Part shown: in pieces, positions 7,207 through 14,651 of the stretch
Position numbering within the stretch: the first letter of the stretch is position 1
Layout: every line of letters begins with the position of its first letter
Source: Clostridia bacterium
Lineage (GTDB): Bacteria; Bacillota; Clostridia; Christensenellales; UBA3700
Length of the DNA stretch: 26,392 nt
Direction: 5' to 3'
Assembly (NCBI GenBank): GCA_900772745.1
Contig: CAAGRV010000144.1
Coordinates: forward strand, 1-26,392
The notes under the pieces: model-generated
Told to the model about the DNA's origin: nothing
Seen by the model: the letters and a program-made list of their open reading frames with translations, nothing else
Database searches by the model: none
Made by a program: the position numbers and the translations under genes

Positions 7207-8091
7207 ATGCAAAACACAAATGCAGTAAGAAGAACAAAAGAATTGGCATATATCGTAATGTTTTCGGCAATTATGGCGGTATGTTCGTGGATTTCTATCC
7301 CAGGACCTGTGCCATTTACATTGCAAACGTTCGCAGTTTTTGCCGCATGCTCAATGCTCGGTGGCAGAAGAGGATTGGTATCTATCATCGTTTATATCTT
7401 GTTGGGAATGGTAGGATTGCCAGTATTTGCGGGCTTTTCGGGCGGTATTGGCACACTCGCAGGTAGCACAGGCGGATACATTGTAGGCTTTATATTTATC
7501 GGACTTACAATGTGGATATTCGAAAAACTTTTCGGCACAAAGTGGTGGATAAAAGTGCTTGCGATGGTACTTGGATTGATGATTTGTTACACCTTCGGAA
7601 CAGTGTGGTTCATCAAAGTTTACACCCAAACAAAGGGTGCAGTAACAGTCAAGACTGCTTTGATGTGGTGCGTAATACCATTCATCGGCATTGACCTTGC
7701 CAAAATGGCGCTGGCAGTTATCATCGACATGAGAGTAAGCAAATATATGCACCTAGAGCCAGTCAAAGGCGGTACAATCATTGCCAAAATCAAGGCAAAA
7801 AAGAACGAAAAAACCGCAAATGATGAAGAAATCTTAGCTGAAAATATCATAGTTAACAACGCAGTTGAAAGCTCACAAACAGCTTGCGAAAACGCAAACG
7901 CAGCAGTAGAAAATTGCAATGCAAATGCAGTAGCAGAAACTTGCAATGCGCACGCTGAAAAGGTGACAAATGAAAAGGAAAATTCTGTGGACGCTATCCA
8001 AAATTTTGACGGAGACAGCGTAGAATTGAAAGATTCAATCACTGACGATACCTACTCAAAAGACAACGAAAACAAGGCAAAACCTGAGTAA
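7207..8091 (+). CDS. bioY: Biotin transporter BioY with long acidic C-terminal tail
   Basis: BioY is the membrane substrate-binding (S) component of ECF biotin importers and works with shared ATPase and T components not seen here. Residues 1-180 match the family: FTLQTFAVFAACSMLGGRRG after the first helix, GLPVFAGFSGGIGTLAGSTGG in the middle, and about six membrane helices. ATG 7207 is preceded by GGAG and fits the family start. The total is 294 residues against about 180-200 usual: residues 185-294 form a hydrophilic tail rich in Glu, Asn, Ala and Lys with repeats such as ENANAAVENCNANAVAETCNA. The stop is one base from the DUF1284 gene. BirA should repress the operon when biotin is plentiful. 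Confidence 0.92.
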   Translation: MQNTNAVRRTKELAYIVMFSAIMAVCSWISIPGPVPFTLQTFAVFAACSMLGGRRGLVSIIVYILLGMVGLPVFAGFSGGIGTLAGSTGGYIVGFIFIGLTMWIFEKLFGTKWWIKVLAMVLGLMICYTFGTVWFIKVYTQTKGAVTVKTALMWCVIPFIGIDLAKMALAVIIDMRVSKYMHLEPVKGGTIIAKIKAKKNEKTANDEEILAENIIVNNAVESSQTACENANAAVENCNANAVAETCNAHAEKVTNEKENSVDAIQNFDGDSVELKDSITDDTYSKDNENKAKPE

Positions 8092-8092
8092 A

Positions 8093-8470
8093 ATGAGCGA
8101 AAAAATCAAGATAAGAGTGCACCACCTTATGTGTTTGAGATATTTTCGTAACCACGGATACAGCGACGAGTTTTGCAAGAATATGGCGAATATAAAAGAG
8201 CAACTTGCAAGTCATGACGAAATCGAGCTTGTAGATTTTTGCGACGATATTTGCAGTCATTGTCCCAACAATGTGGACGGCAAATGCACAAGCGATGACG
8301 TGGCGGAATATGACAAAAAAGTGCTTGATATTTGTAAAAATTTGCAAATAGGCTGTACAAGTTTCCAAAAAGCATATACAATAGTAGATGAAAGGATTTT
8401 GTCCGTGGGCAAAAGACAATTAATATGCGGAAATTGTAGGTGGAATGAGCTATGCAAAAGCAAAAACTAA
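8093..8470 (+). CDS. DUF1284 cysteine-rich protein
   Basis: A 125-residue protein with the DUF1284 signature: RVHHLMCLRYFRNHGYSDEFCKNM at the N-terminus. It has 11 cysteines (14, 28, 50, 54, 57, 65, 81, 88, 112, 115, 121), with CDDICSHC and CGNCRWNELC clusters that look like metal or iron-sulfur ligands; no function is established for the family. It starts one base after bioY ends and its end overlaps the birA start by 19 bases, so it is translated with the biotin operon. A link to biotin metabolism is suggested by this position only. Its own start has no clear ribosome site, which fits coupling to bioY termination. Confidence 0.85.
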   Translation: MSEKIKIRVHHLMCLRYFRNHGYSDEFCKNMANIKEQLASHDEIELVDFCDDICSHCPNNVDGKCTSDDVAEYDKKVLDICKNLQIGCTSFQKAYTIVDERILSVGKRQLICGNCRWNELCKSKN

Positions 8471-9441
8471 ACAGCAAAGATACCTTGTTGAACTTGCTGG
8501 AGAGCAATAGGGGCAAATATTTTTCGGGCGAAGAGCTGGCGAATCAGCTGGGTATATCCCGCTCGATGATATGGAAAAATATCAGCTTGCTTAGAAGTGA
8601 GGGCTACAATATCAGCGCCGCCAACAATCGTGGCTATTGTTTGGAGCAGTCTAGCGACGTGTTGAGCGAGAGCGGTATCCGCAAATATCTCAACGCAAGT
8701 CAATTCGATATCAACGTCGTGCATACCATAGACTCGACCAATGCCTATGTCCAAGAGCAAGCATTGAGAGGCAAAGCGCAAGGCTATGTCGTGCTCGCTG
8801 ACGAACAAACGGGTGGCAAGGGCAGATGCGGCAGGTCGTTTTATTCTCCAAATGCCAGCGGACTTTATATGAGCGTGCTACTCAAACCAACTGGTGAGAT
8901 TGCCAAAGACCCAATGCTTATCACCATTATGACGGCGGTGGCAATGTGCGAAACAATCGAAGAGTTGACGGGCAAAACCGCTCAAATCAAGTGGTTCAAT
9001 GATATATTCGTGGACGGAAAGAAAGTGTGCGGAATTTTGACGCAAGGTACTTTGGATATTGAGAGCGGACTTACCGACAATATCGTGTTGGGCGTGGGAC
9101 TCAATGTCTACAAACCGCAAGGCGGATTTCCAGCCGAGTTGTCCGACGTGGCAGGCTGGGTGTGCGATGACCAACAAGAAGATATGAAGAACAAGCTCGC
9201 CGCAATGTTTTTGCAAAAGTTTTGGAGTGCATATAGCATGCGTTCGTTCATCGTTGCCAAGGAAAAATATCGTGCAAGAAGTCTAGTAATTGGCAAAAAG
9301 ATCACGCTCATCGACGGCGAAAGAAAGGAAAGTGTGACGTGCAAAAATGTGGACGACAGATGCCGTCTAGTAGTCACCGATTGGCTAGGCAAAGAAAAGA
9401 CAATTAGCTTTGGCAACATATCCGTAAGGCTCGAAAACTAA
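8452..9441 (+). CDS. birA: Biotin-protein ligase and biotin repressor BirA
   Basis: This is a bifunctional BirA of 329 residues. It activates biotin to biotinyl-5'-AMP and attaches it to carboxylase carrier proteins; with biotinyl-AMP bound it dimerises and represses DNA. Residues 1-62 form a winged helix (FSGEELANQLGISRSMIWKNI), so the regulatory form is present. The ligase domain shows DEQTGGKGRCGRSF (107-120, the GxGRxGR biotinyl-AMP loop) and KWFNDI (170-175, in place of the usual KWPND), then KVCGIL. The C-terminal SH3-like domain covers about 275-329. AGGTGG precedes the ATG inside the DUF1284 gene. It should act on the operator at 7013-7049, making the operon self-regulated. Confidence 0.95.
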   Translation: MQKQKLNSKDTLLNLLESNRGKYFSGEELANQLGISRSMIWKNISLLRSEGYNISAANNRGYCLEQSSDVLSESGIRKYLNASQFDINVVHTIDSTNAYVQEQALRGKAQGYVVLADEQTGGKGRCGRSFYSPNASGLYMSVLLKPTGEIAKDPMLITIMTAVAMCETIEELTGKTAQIKWFNDIFVDGKKVCGILTQGTLDIESGLTDNIVLGVGLNVYKPQGGFPAELSDVAGWVCDDQQEDMKNKLAAMFLQKFWSAYSMRSFIVAKEKYRARSLVIGKKITLIDGERKESVTCKNVDDRCRLVVTDWLGKEKTISFGNISVRLEN

Positions 9442-9442
9442 A

Positions 9443-9453
9443 TACATATCGAC
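9443..9453 (+). repeat. Partial copy of the GTCGATACATATCGAC element
   Basis: TACATATCGAC lies 2 bases after the birA stop. Together with its 11 following bases it matches 25351-25372 in 21 of 22 positions. The left arm of the hairpin is missing here. See the full copies at 14748-14763 and 25346-25361. Confidence 0.55.
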
Positions 9454-9461
9454 AAAAATGC

Positions 9462-9490
9462 AAACAGCACCTAGCGATAGGTGCTGTTTT
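9462..9490 (+). terminator. Terminator of the biotin operon
   Basis: AAACAGCACCTA (9462-9473) pairs perfectly with TAGGTGCTGTTT (9478-9489) over a GCGA tetraloop, ending in TTTT. It begins about 20 bases after the birA stop. Confidence 0.9.
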
Positions 9491-9534
9491 GATAATGTGC
9501 GAAATGTGTCGGTTTTGCGAGAATAACAAATTCG

Positions 9535-9773
9535 TTGCGACAGCAACAACAGCTGAAAATGGCAGCCTTTCTTTAAGGATAGATTTATCCGTATTGTGAG
9601 CGCCCCTTATGGTAAGGGGAGCTGGCTAGTCCAAAGTGCAACGACGACTAGACTGAGGGGATAAGAAAATCAAAGTTGGATTATCAATCCCTATCGTCTT
9701 GCTCCCGCTACGCTACCGCAAGCCACTTCCCCTTACTAAGGGGCAGTCGTCATAAGGATAGTTGCTGTCGCAA
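9535..9773. repeat. MITE-like palindromic element, 239 bp
   Basis: Perfect 13-bp terminal inverted repeats, TTGCGACAGCAAC (9535-9547) and GTTGCTGTCGCAA (9761-9773), enclose further inverted pairs: GCCCCTTATGGTAAGGGG.. (from 9602) against ..CCCCTTACTAAGGGGC (to 9744), and TATCC..GCCCCTTA on both sides. A CTAGTC/GACTAG hairpin lies inside. It has no coding capacity. GTAAGGGGCAGTC recurs just outside the right end (about 9781-9793). It fills most of the gap 9491-9936; the remainder shows only the copA promoter. Such elements are moved by transposases in trans or are structured intergenic repeats. Confidence 0.65.
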
Positions 9774-9902
9774 ATAGGTGGTAAGGGGCAGTCTTTTATA
9801 TTGTTTACTTTTATTACTTTGTAAGGGCGTTGGGTATATGGAAAATGCAAAAAACAAACTAAAAGAGAAAGAATAAAAAGATGAAAAATATTTCATATAT
9901 GA

Positions 9903-9930
9903 TTGTATTTTGGAAAAATTGTGATAAAAT
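9903..9930 (+). promoter_or_regulatory. Predicted promoter of copA, giving a leaderless mRNA
   Basis: TTGTAT (9903-9908) and TAAAAT (9925-9930) are 16 bases apart. The expected start point, about 7 bases on, is position 9937, the A of the copA ATG. No purine-rich ribosome site exists upstream of this ATG. Confidence 0.5.
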
Positions 9931-9936
9931 ATAGAT

Positions 9937-12471
9937 ATGAAAGAGAAATTCGACGTACAAGGTATGACATGCTCGGCATGTGCATCACATATAGAAAAGG
10001 CGGTCGTCGGTGTGGACGGAGTGACAAGTTGCACCGTCAATTTGCTGACCAATAGTATGCAAGTGGAGTTCGACAAGGCGGGCAGTGAGCAAGCTATCAT
10101 CGAGGCGGTAGTCCAAGCGGGATATAGCGCCAACGTTCAAGGACAAAATCAAGTAGCAAAAAGCGCCGTTCCGAAAGCAGATAACAGCTTGATTAGGTTG
10201 ATTGTTTCGGCGGTTTTGCTGTTGGTGTTGTCATATATCGCAATGTCGCATATGCTGCATTTGCCACTGCCAAGTTGGTTGAGTGGACGGGAAAATGCTC
10301 TGACTTATGCACTCGTCCAACTGCTTTTGCTCGTGCCAATCGTGGTGATAGATCGTAAGTATTTTGTCCGAGGCTACAAGAACTTGTTGCGTCTGTCGCC
10401 CAATATGGACAGCCTGATTGCATTGAGTGCGACGGCGTCTATCGTGTATGGAATGGTGGCAATCGGCGTGATGAGTTATGACTTTGGTATGCTCAGCAAA
10501 GTGCTGGACAGCGCCCAAAGAGAGATTTATCTTGCCCAAATAGACAGCTATCGTCACCAACTATATTTCGAGAGTGCGGCAATGATTTTGGTCATCATTT
10601 CGCTGGGCAAATTGCTCGAAGAAAATTCCAAAGCAAAGACCAAATCGGCATTGACAACTCTCCTAGGTCTTGCCCCTGACAGTGTGACAATCATCGTGGA
10701 TAACATGGAGCAAAAAGTCAATTCAGCACAGCTGAAAGTCGGCGATATTATGGTGGTGCGCCCTGGCGAAAGAGTGGGCGGGGACGGCGTTGTCATCGAG
10801 GGTGACAGCTATGTGGACGAGGCTATGCTCACGGGCGAGAGTGCGCCAGTACACAAAGAGATAGGCGAAAAGGTGGTCAGCGGAAGTATCAACAAAAACG
10901 GCTGGCTGAGAGTGAAAATCGAGAAAGTCGGACAAGATACAACCTTGTCCCAAATCATCAAATTGGTGGAAGAGGCGTCTTCGTCCAAAGCTCCAATCGC
11001 CAAGGTTGCGGACAAAGTGGCGGGCGTGTTCGTGCCAATAGTTATGGTAATTTCGGTGGTCACGTTCATCGTTTGGCTAGTTGCTTGGCAAGGTGGCAAG
11101 GACTTTGCAATGGCGTTCAATATGGCGGTGTCCGTGCTGGTGATTTCCTGTCCGTGTGCGTTGGGGCTGGCAACTCCTGTGGCTATTATGGTAGCGACGG
11201 GCAAGGGCGCGAAATGTGGCATTCTCATCAAGTCGGGCGAGAGCTTGGAAAGGTTGGGACAGGTGGATACTATCGTGTTCGACAAAACAGGTACGCTCAC
11301 CGACGGCAAAAGTCAAGTGCTCAGCGAGTATTATTTGGCGGGCGTGGACAAAAGAAAAATGCTCCAAACCGTGGGCAGTATAGAAGAGAAAAGCGAGCAC
11401 CCGCTTGCCCTTGCACTGGTCGAATATGCCAAGGAAAACAATGTAGAGTTGGTGGCGGTGGAAGACTTTGTTGCCCTAAGCGGAGTGGGCGTCGTGGGTA
11501 AGGTGGACGGCAAAGAGTATGTGGCTTGCAGTGCAAAATATGCTAGGGAAAAAGCAACCAATATCAGCACAGTGGAGAGCATAATTGCAGAATATGCGTC
11601 CAAGGCGCAAAGCCCTGTGGTGGTGATGAGCGGTGGTGAAATTTTGGCAGTGTTTGGCATTGCGGACAAGGTCAAAGACAGCGCCAAAGCTGGCATAGAA
11701 AGGCTGAAAGCTATGGGCAAAAAGGTGGTTATGCTGACGGGCGACAACGAAAAAACCGCCCAAGCCGTTGCCCAAAACCTTGGTATAGATCAAGTTCACG
11801 CCGAAGTTTTGCCAAAGGACAAAGCCGATATTGTAAGGTCGCTACAAAATGGTGGCAAGGTTGCATTCGTGGGCGACGGAATAAACGACGCACCGGCTTT
11901 GGCAAGTGCGGACGTAGGCATTGCCATTGGAGCGGGCACTGACGTGGCTATCGAGAGTGCGGACGTCGTGCTGATGAAAAGTCAAGTGACGGACGTGGCA
12001 AGGGCAGTACGACTTAGCAAAATCGCCGTGAGCAATATTAGGGAAAACCTATTCTGGGCGTTCGTGTACAACACCATAGGCATACCGCTGGCGGCGGGAG
12101 TGCTTTATCCCGCATTCCATATTATGCTCAGCCCGATGATAGGCTCTGTGTGTATGAGTTTGTCGAGCGTGTGTGTGGTGCTCAATGCATTGAGAATAAA
12201 TGTAAAAAAACTGGATAAAGGAGAAAAAAGTATGAAATTGTTTGGCAAAAAGAAAGAAGAGAGAAGTTATATTTTGATAGATGGAATGATGTGCGAGCAT
12301 TGCAAATCAAGGGTGAGCGGTATTTTGTCCGACCTTGGCATTGTGGCAGATATTGATCTCAAAGCGAAAAAGGCATACTTCGACACCGCCTCAGCGAGCG
12401 ACGAAGAAATCGCCCAAGCCATTCAAGACGCTGGCTACAAAGTGCTGGCAATCAAGAGAGTGGACAAGTAA
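9937..12471 (+). CDS. copA: Copper-exporting P1B-type ATPase with N- and C-terminal metal-binding domains
   Basis: The product is 844 residues. It pumps Cu(I) out of the cytoplasm using ATP. An N-terminal HMA domain carries GMTCSAC (Cys12, Cys15). Transmembrane helices surround the actuator domain (TGES in AMLTGESAPV), the CPC ion site (405-407), the phosphorylated Asp449 in DKTGTL, the HP motif (SEHPLA) and GDGIND (646-651). CPC and the HMA CxxC point to Cu(I). A further HMA-like domain is fused at the end (residues 766-844) with GMMCEHC (Cys786, Cys789). ATG 9937 fits the HMA start exactly, a stop lies four codons upstream, and there is no ribosome site. A Shine-Dalgarno at 12217-12223 precedes Met766, so the last domain may also be made alone as a CopZ-like chaperone. 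I see no CsoR or CopY operator. Confidence 0.93.
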   Translation: MKEKFDVQGMTCSACASHIEKAVVGVDGVTSCTVNLLTNSMQVEFDKAGSEQAIIEAVVQAGYSANVQGQNQVAKSAVPKADNSLIRLIVSAVLLLVLSYIAMSHMLHLPLPSWLSGRENALTYALVQLLLLVPIVVIDRKYFVRGYKNLLRLSPNMDSLIALSATASIVYGMVAIGVMSYDFGMLSKVLDSAQREIYLAQIDSYRHQLYFESAAMILVIISLGKLLEENSKAKTKSALTTLLGLAPDSVTIIVDNMEQKVNSAQLKVGDIMVVRPGERVGGDGVVIEGDSYVDEAMLTGESAPVHKEIGEKVVSGSINKNGWLRVKIEKVGQDTTLSQIIKLVEEASSSKAPIAKVADKVAGVFVPIVMVISVVTFIVWLVAWQGGKDFAMAFNMAVSVLVISCPCALGLATPVAIMVATGKGAKCGILIKSGESLERLGQVDTIVFDKTGTLTDGKSQVLSEYYLAGVDKRKMLQTVGSIEEKSEHPLALALVEYAKENNVELVAVEDFVALSGVGVVGKVDGKEYVACSAKYAREKATNISTVESIIAEYASKAQSPVVVMSGGEILAVFGIADKVKDSAKAGIERLKAMGKKVVMLTGDNEKTAQAVAQNLGIDQVHAEVLPKDKADIVRSLQNGGKVAFVGDGINDAPALASADVGIAIGAGTDVAIESADVVLMKSQVTDVARAVRLSKIAVSNIRENLFWAFVYNTIGIPLAAGVLYPAFHIMLSPMIGSVCMSLSSVCVVLNALRINVKKLDKGEKSMKLFGKKKEERSYILIDGMMCEHCKSRVSGILSDLGIVADIDLKAKKAYFDTASASDEEIAQAIQDAGYKVLAIKRVDK
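12217..12234 (+). promoter_or_regulatory. Internal ribosome binding site and start within copA
   Basis: AAAGGAG (12217-12223), an 8-base gap, then ATG 12232 in frame. Initiation here would give a 79-residue protein beginning MKLFGKKKEERSYIL and containing a complete HMA fold with CEHC, the size of a CopZ chaperone. Confidence 0.5.
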
Positions 12472-12575
12472 AAAATTTTAGTGCAATCACGACGACGAAA
12501 CACGCAAGCGAGATTGTATGACAATATATACAATTATCTCAGCAGTATAGGCATTGAACAGTCTAAATAGAGAAT

Positions 12576-12611
12576 AAAAAAATACGAGCCTAAATAAGTT
12601 CGTATTTTTTT
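12576..12611. terminator. Bidirectional terminator between copA and the restriction cassette
   Basis: AAAAAAATACGA (12576-12587) pairs with TCGTATTTTTTT (12600-12611) over a 12-base loop. The A run on one side and the T run on the other allow it to end copA on the plus strand and the restriction genes on the minus strand. Confidence 0.8.
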
Positions 12612-12662
12612 GGTTGTCAATGACGAACAAAAAGGAGCGTCTTTTTAAGCCGAAAGGGGGCA

Positions 12663-12687
12663 GGCGTCCACGGGGATTTGAACCCCA
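12663..12687 (-). pseudogene. 3' stub of a tRNA gene
   Basis: On the minus strand this reads TGGGGTTCAAATCCCCG, a T-arm with a 7-base TTCAAAT loop, followed by TGGACGC as the 3' acceptor strand. No anticodon arm, D-arm or matching 5' acceptor strand exists upstream; instead the restriction gene ends 12 bases away. The isotype cannot be told. It looks like the part left when something inserted into, or deleted up to, the T-arm. Confidence 0.6.
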
Positions 12688-12699
12688 AACATATAAAAA

Positions 12700-13362
12700 T
12701 TATTGTTTGTTCTCCCAAAATTTTCGAACTCTTTCAAAATATGTAAGGCGTTTTTCGATCTTACTTATTTCTTTGGGATAGAAAATATCCATTACATCAC
12801 ATAATTTCAACATCCATTCTTTTCGAGTTTGATTTCTGTCAATATTTACAATCCTTGCATTTGCTATTTGAACCTGTCCCCAACCTAGGGCTCCAATTGT
12901 CAAACAATTCCATATTAAATGTTCACTTGGAACTAATCTTACCATGTCAAAAACGATTTTTCCATTTATTACTTTATACTCTGCCAAAAGAATGACAAAA
13001 TAGTTTTTATCATCTTCATAGAGCCGTGATAATCTTTCCACTGATGTGAGATTAGGCATGTTAAAATCTGTGTCGCGATTATGTGTTTTAATATCTACCA
13101 CAAAATAATTATCCTCATAATCCATGAATGCAACATCCGCCATAGACCTGCGAGCAAAACTATCATTGAAATTTTTGATTAACCCCTTAGGAAAACACTC
13201 AATCATTTTATCTCCTAAAATTTCTTGAACAGTGTCACCTACGGCACGAGGGCTATTAACTATATGAGCGTTATCCATATCAGGACAGGAATTCAATAAA
13301 TTTAACAAATTATTTTGAATTGTGTTCAATATTTCTGGTTCAAATATTTTTGTACTTATCAT
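12700..13362 (-). CDS. Type II restriction endonuclease, PD-(D/E)xK fold, HincII/EcoRV-like
   Basis: The product is 220 residues and the second gene of a restriction-modification pair. The likely catalytic core is ADVAFM (Asp76) and VVDIKTHN (Asp90, Lys92), a PD-(D/E)xK spacing of 14 residues, with Glu47 in an upstream helix (DTVQEIL). The segments DIKTHN...MPNLTS, PSEHLIW and QTRKEWM recall R.HincII (DVKTRN, PNIIS, PSELYIN, TREEW), so I infer the EcoRV/HincII branch; the target site cannot be deduced. Its ATG shares one base with the methyltransferase stop (TAATG), so translation is coupled and methylase comes first. Base composition is visibly richer in AT than the neighbours, a sign of transfer. 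It would cut unmethylated foreign DNA. Confidence 0.75.
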   Translation of the reverse strand: MISTKIFEPEILNTIQNNLLNLLNSCPDMDNAHIVNSPRAVGDTVQEILGDKMIECFPKGLIKNFNDSFARRSMADVAFMDYEDNYFVVDIKTHNRDTDFNMPNLTSVERLSRLYEDDKNYFVILLAEYKVINGKIVFDMVRLVPSEHLIWNCLTIGALGWGQVQIANARIVNIDRNQTRKEWMLKLCDVMDIFYPKEISKIEKRLTYFERVRKFWENKQ

Positions 13363-14300
13363 TATTTAGTCTCCTTGTGTTGTGCTGAAAGTGTATTGCG
13401 TTCCCAAAAAACGCCATTTGTATAGCCTTGTATGGTTTTGTCGTGTTCTGCTTGTTCTAATCTATATTCAGCCCAAGCGCAATATAATGGATTCTGCTCA
13501 ATACCAATATAATGACGCCCTAACTTTTTTGCGACAACAGATGTTGTGCCTGAGCCGAGGAAGGGGTCTAATATGATGTCGTCAGTATTGCTACTTGCCA
13601 ATATCAACTTTGCCAATAATTTTTCGGGTTTTTGAGTCGGGTGAGCAGTGTTTTCAGGCATAGACCAGTAGGGAATGGATATATCATCCCAGAAATTTGA
13701 CGGATATGTGTTCCTATAGTTTCCTTCTGATGTTTCTTCCCAATCTTTAGGTTTTCCGTCAACTTTATATGGTGCAATGACTTTACGTCTACACATTACA
13801 TCGTTTACATTGAAAGTATATTTTTTAGATACTGTAGCAAACCAAATATCTTCCATAGCATTTTTCCAATTTGTTAGTGCGCCGCGTCCTTTTTCTCTTT
13901 GCCACGTAATTCTATTAACAACATTAAAATACTGATTTAGCACACTGCCTATCAGCAAACTTGATTGCCAATCACAACAAACATAAACAGAAGCGGTAGG
14001 TTTTAACAATGGAAGGACTTTTTTTATCCAACTTTCGGTATACTTAACATAATCAGTTTCGTTAAGTTTTGAAAACTTCATTCCGTGAAAATTTTTATCT
14101 AAATTATAACAAGGGTCAGCAATGAGTAAATCAATGCTTTGTTGAGGAAGAAATTCTAAAACTTGTAGTGAGTCTCCAAGAATTGTTCTATCTAACAATT
14201 CCTCGATTGACAGCTTAGAAGCAACTGCGATGCATCTATCAAGAAAAGGTTTTCCATCCTCAACTGAAAAATCAATTGTTTTATTCTTCGGTGATTTCAT
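13362..14300 (-). CDS. Type II DNA methyltransferase, beta class (N6-A or N4-C)
   Basis: The product is 312 residues. It should methylate the recognition site of the adjoining nuclease and so protect host DNA. Motif order is catalytic motif IV first (IADPCYNL, 61-68), a target-recognition region in the middle (about 130-210), then HPTQKPEKLL (220-229) and the SAM motif DPFLGSGTTS (235-244) with GRHYIGIE: the beta class of amino-methyltransferases. The motif IV variant DPCY, instead of DPPY, is unusual. A strong promoter lies at 14328-14356 and AGGTG precedes the ATG. No controller (C) protein gene is seen. AT-rich like the nuclease gene. Confidence 0.92.
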   Translation of the reverse strand: MKSPKNKTIDFSVEDGKPFLDRCIAVASKLSIEELLDRTILGDSLQVLEFLPQQSIDLLIADPCYNLDKNFHGMKFSKLNETDYVKYTESWIKKVLPLLKPTASVYVCCDWQSSLLIGSVLNQYFNVVNRITWQREKGRGALTNWKNAMEDIWFATVSKKYTFNVNDVMCRRKVIAPYKVDGKPKDWEETSEGNYRNTYPSNFWDDISIPYWSMPENTAHPTQKPEKLLAKLILASSNTDDIILDPFLGSGTTSVVAKKLGRHYIGIEQNPLYCAWAEYRLEQAEHDKTIQGYTNGVFWERNTLSAQHKETK

Positions 14301-14327
14301 AAATGCACCTCGCTTACTTTTTTTAAT

Positions 14328-14356
14328 ATTATAGCATAAATTTCTAAATTTTTCAA
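14328..14356 (-). promoter_or_regulatory. Promoter of the restriction-modification operon
   Basis: On the minus strand TTGAAA (14356-14351) and perfect TATAAT (14333-14328) are 17 bases apart, about 30 bases before the methyltransferase ATG. Confidence 0.75.
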
Positions 14357-14600
14357 CTGCTATTATATTTACAAACTTAGAATTCCTAAAAATTTCAAAT
14401 CGAACCTTAATGGAAAGTTTATAGGTTGCAATGAGTGAGAATCATACGCTCCTTATCGTGCAAAAATCCTTTTTGTGCAATCGTTAAAGGTTTGAGATTT
14501 TCCAAAGCGAGAGAAGAACAAATCCCTACGGCGATGAGCGAAGAAACGACAAAAAGGGTAAACTACCATAAAAACTGCAAATTACCCCTGTTTTGCATAG
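14357..14600. other. Intergenic stretch with no recognised gene
   Basis: Between the restriction promoter and the tRNA terminator I see no coding region with a ribosome site. ATACGCTCCTT occurs here (14447-14457) and again in the terminator loop (14626-14636), suggesting a duplicated piece. A frame open over 14435-14779 runs through the tRNA gene and is not believed. Confidence 0.5.
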
Positions 14601-14646
14601 AAAAAGACACACGCGTCGGAGTTTTATACGCTCCTTGTGCGTGTGC
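14601..14646 (-). terminator. Terminator of tRNA-Leu
   Basis: On the minus strand GCACACGC pairs with GCGTGTGT, with GGAG/CTCC pairing inside the loop, followed by CTTTTTC. It begins six bases after the CCA end of the tRNA. Confidence 0.75.
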
Positions 14647-14651
14647 CAAAT

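Noticed and set aside
9602..9744. CRISPR array or attenuator at the repeated CCCCTTA blocks
   Set aside because: The repeats are inverted, not direct, there are no regular spacers, and no cas gene is near.
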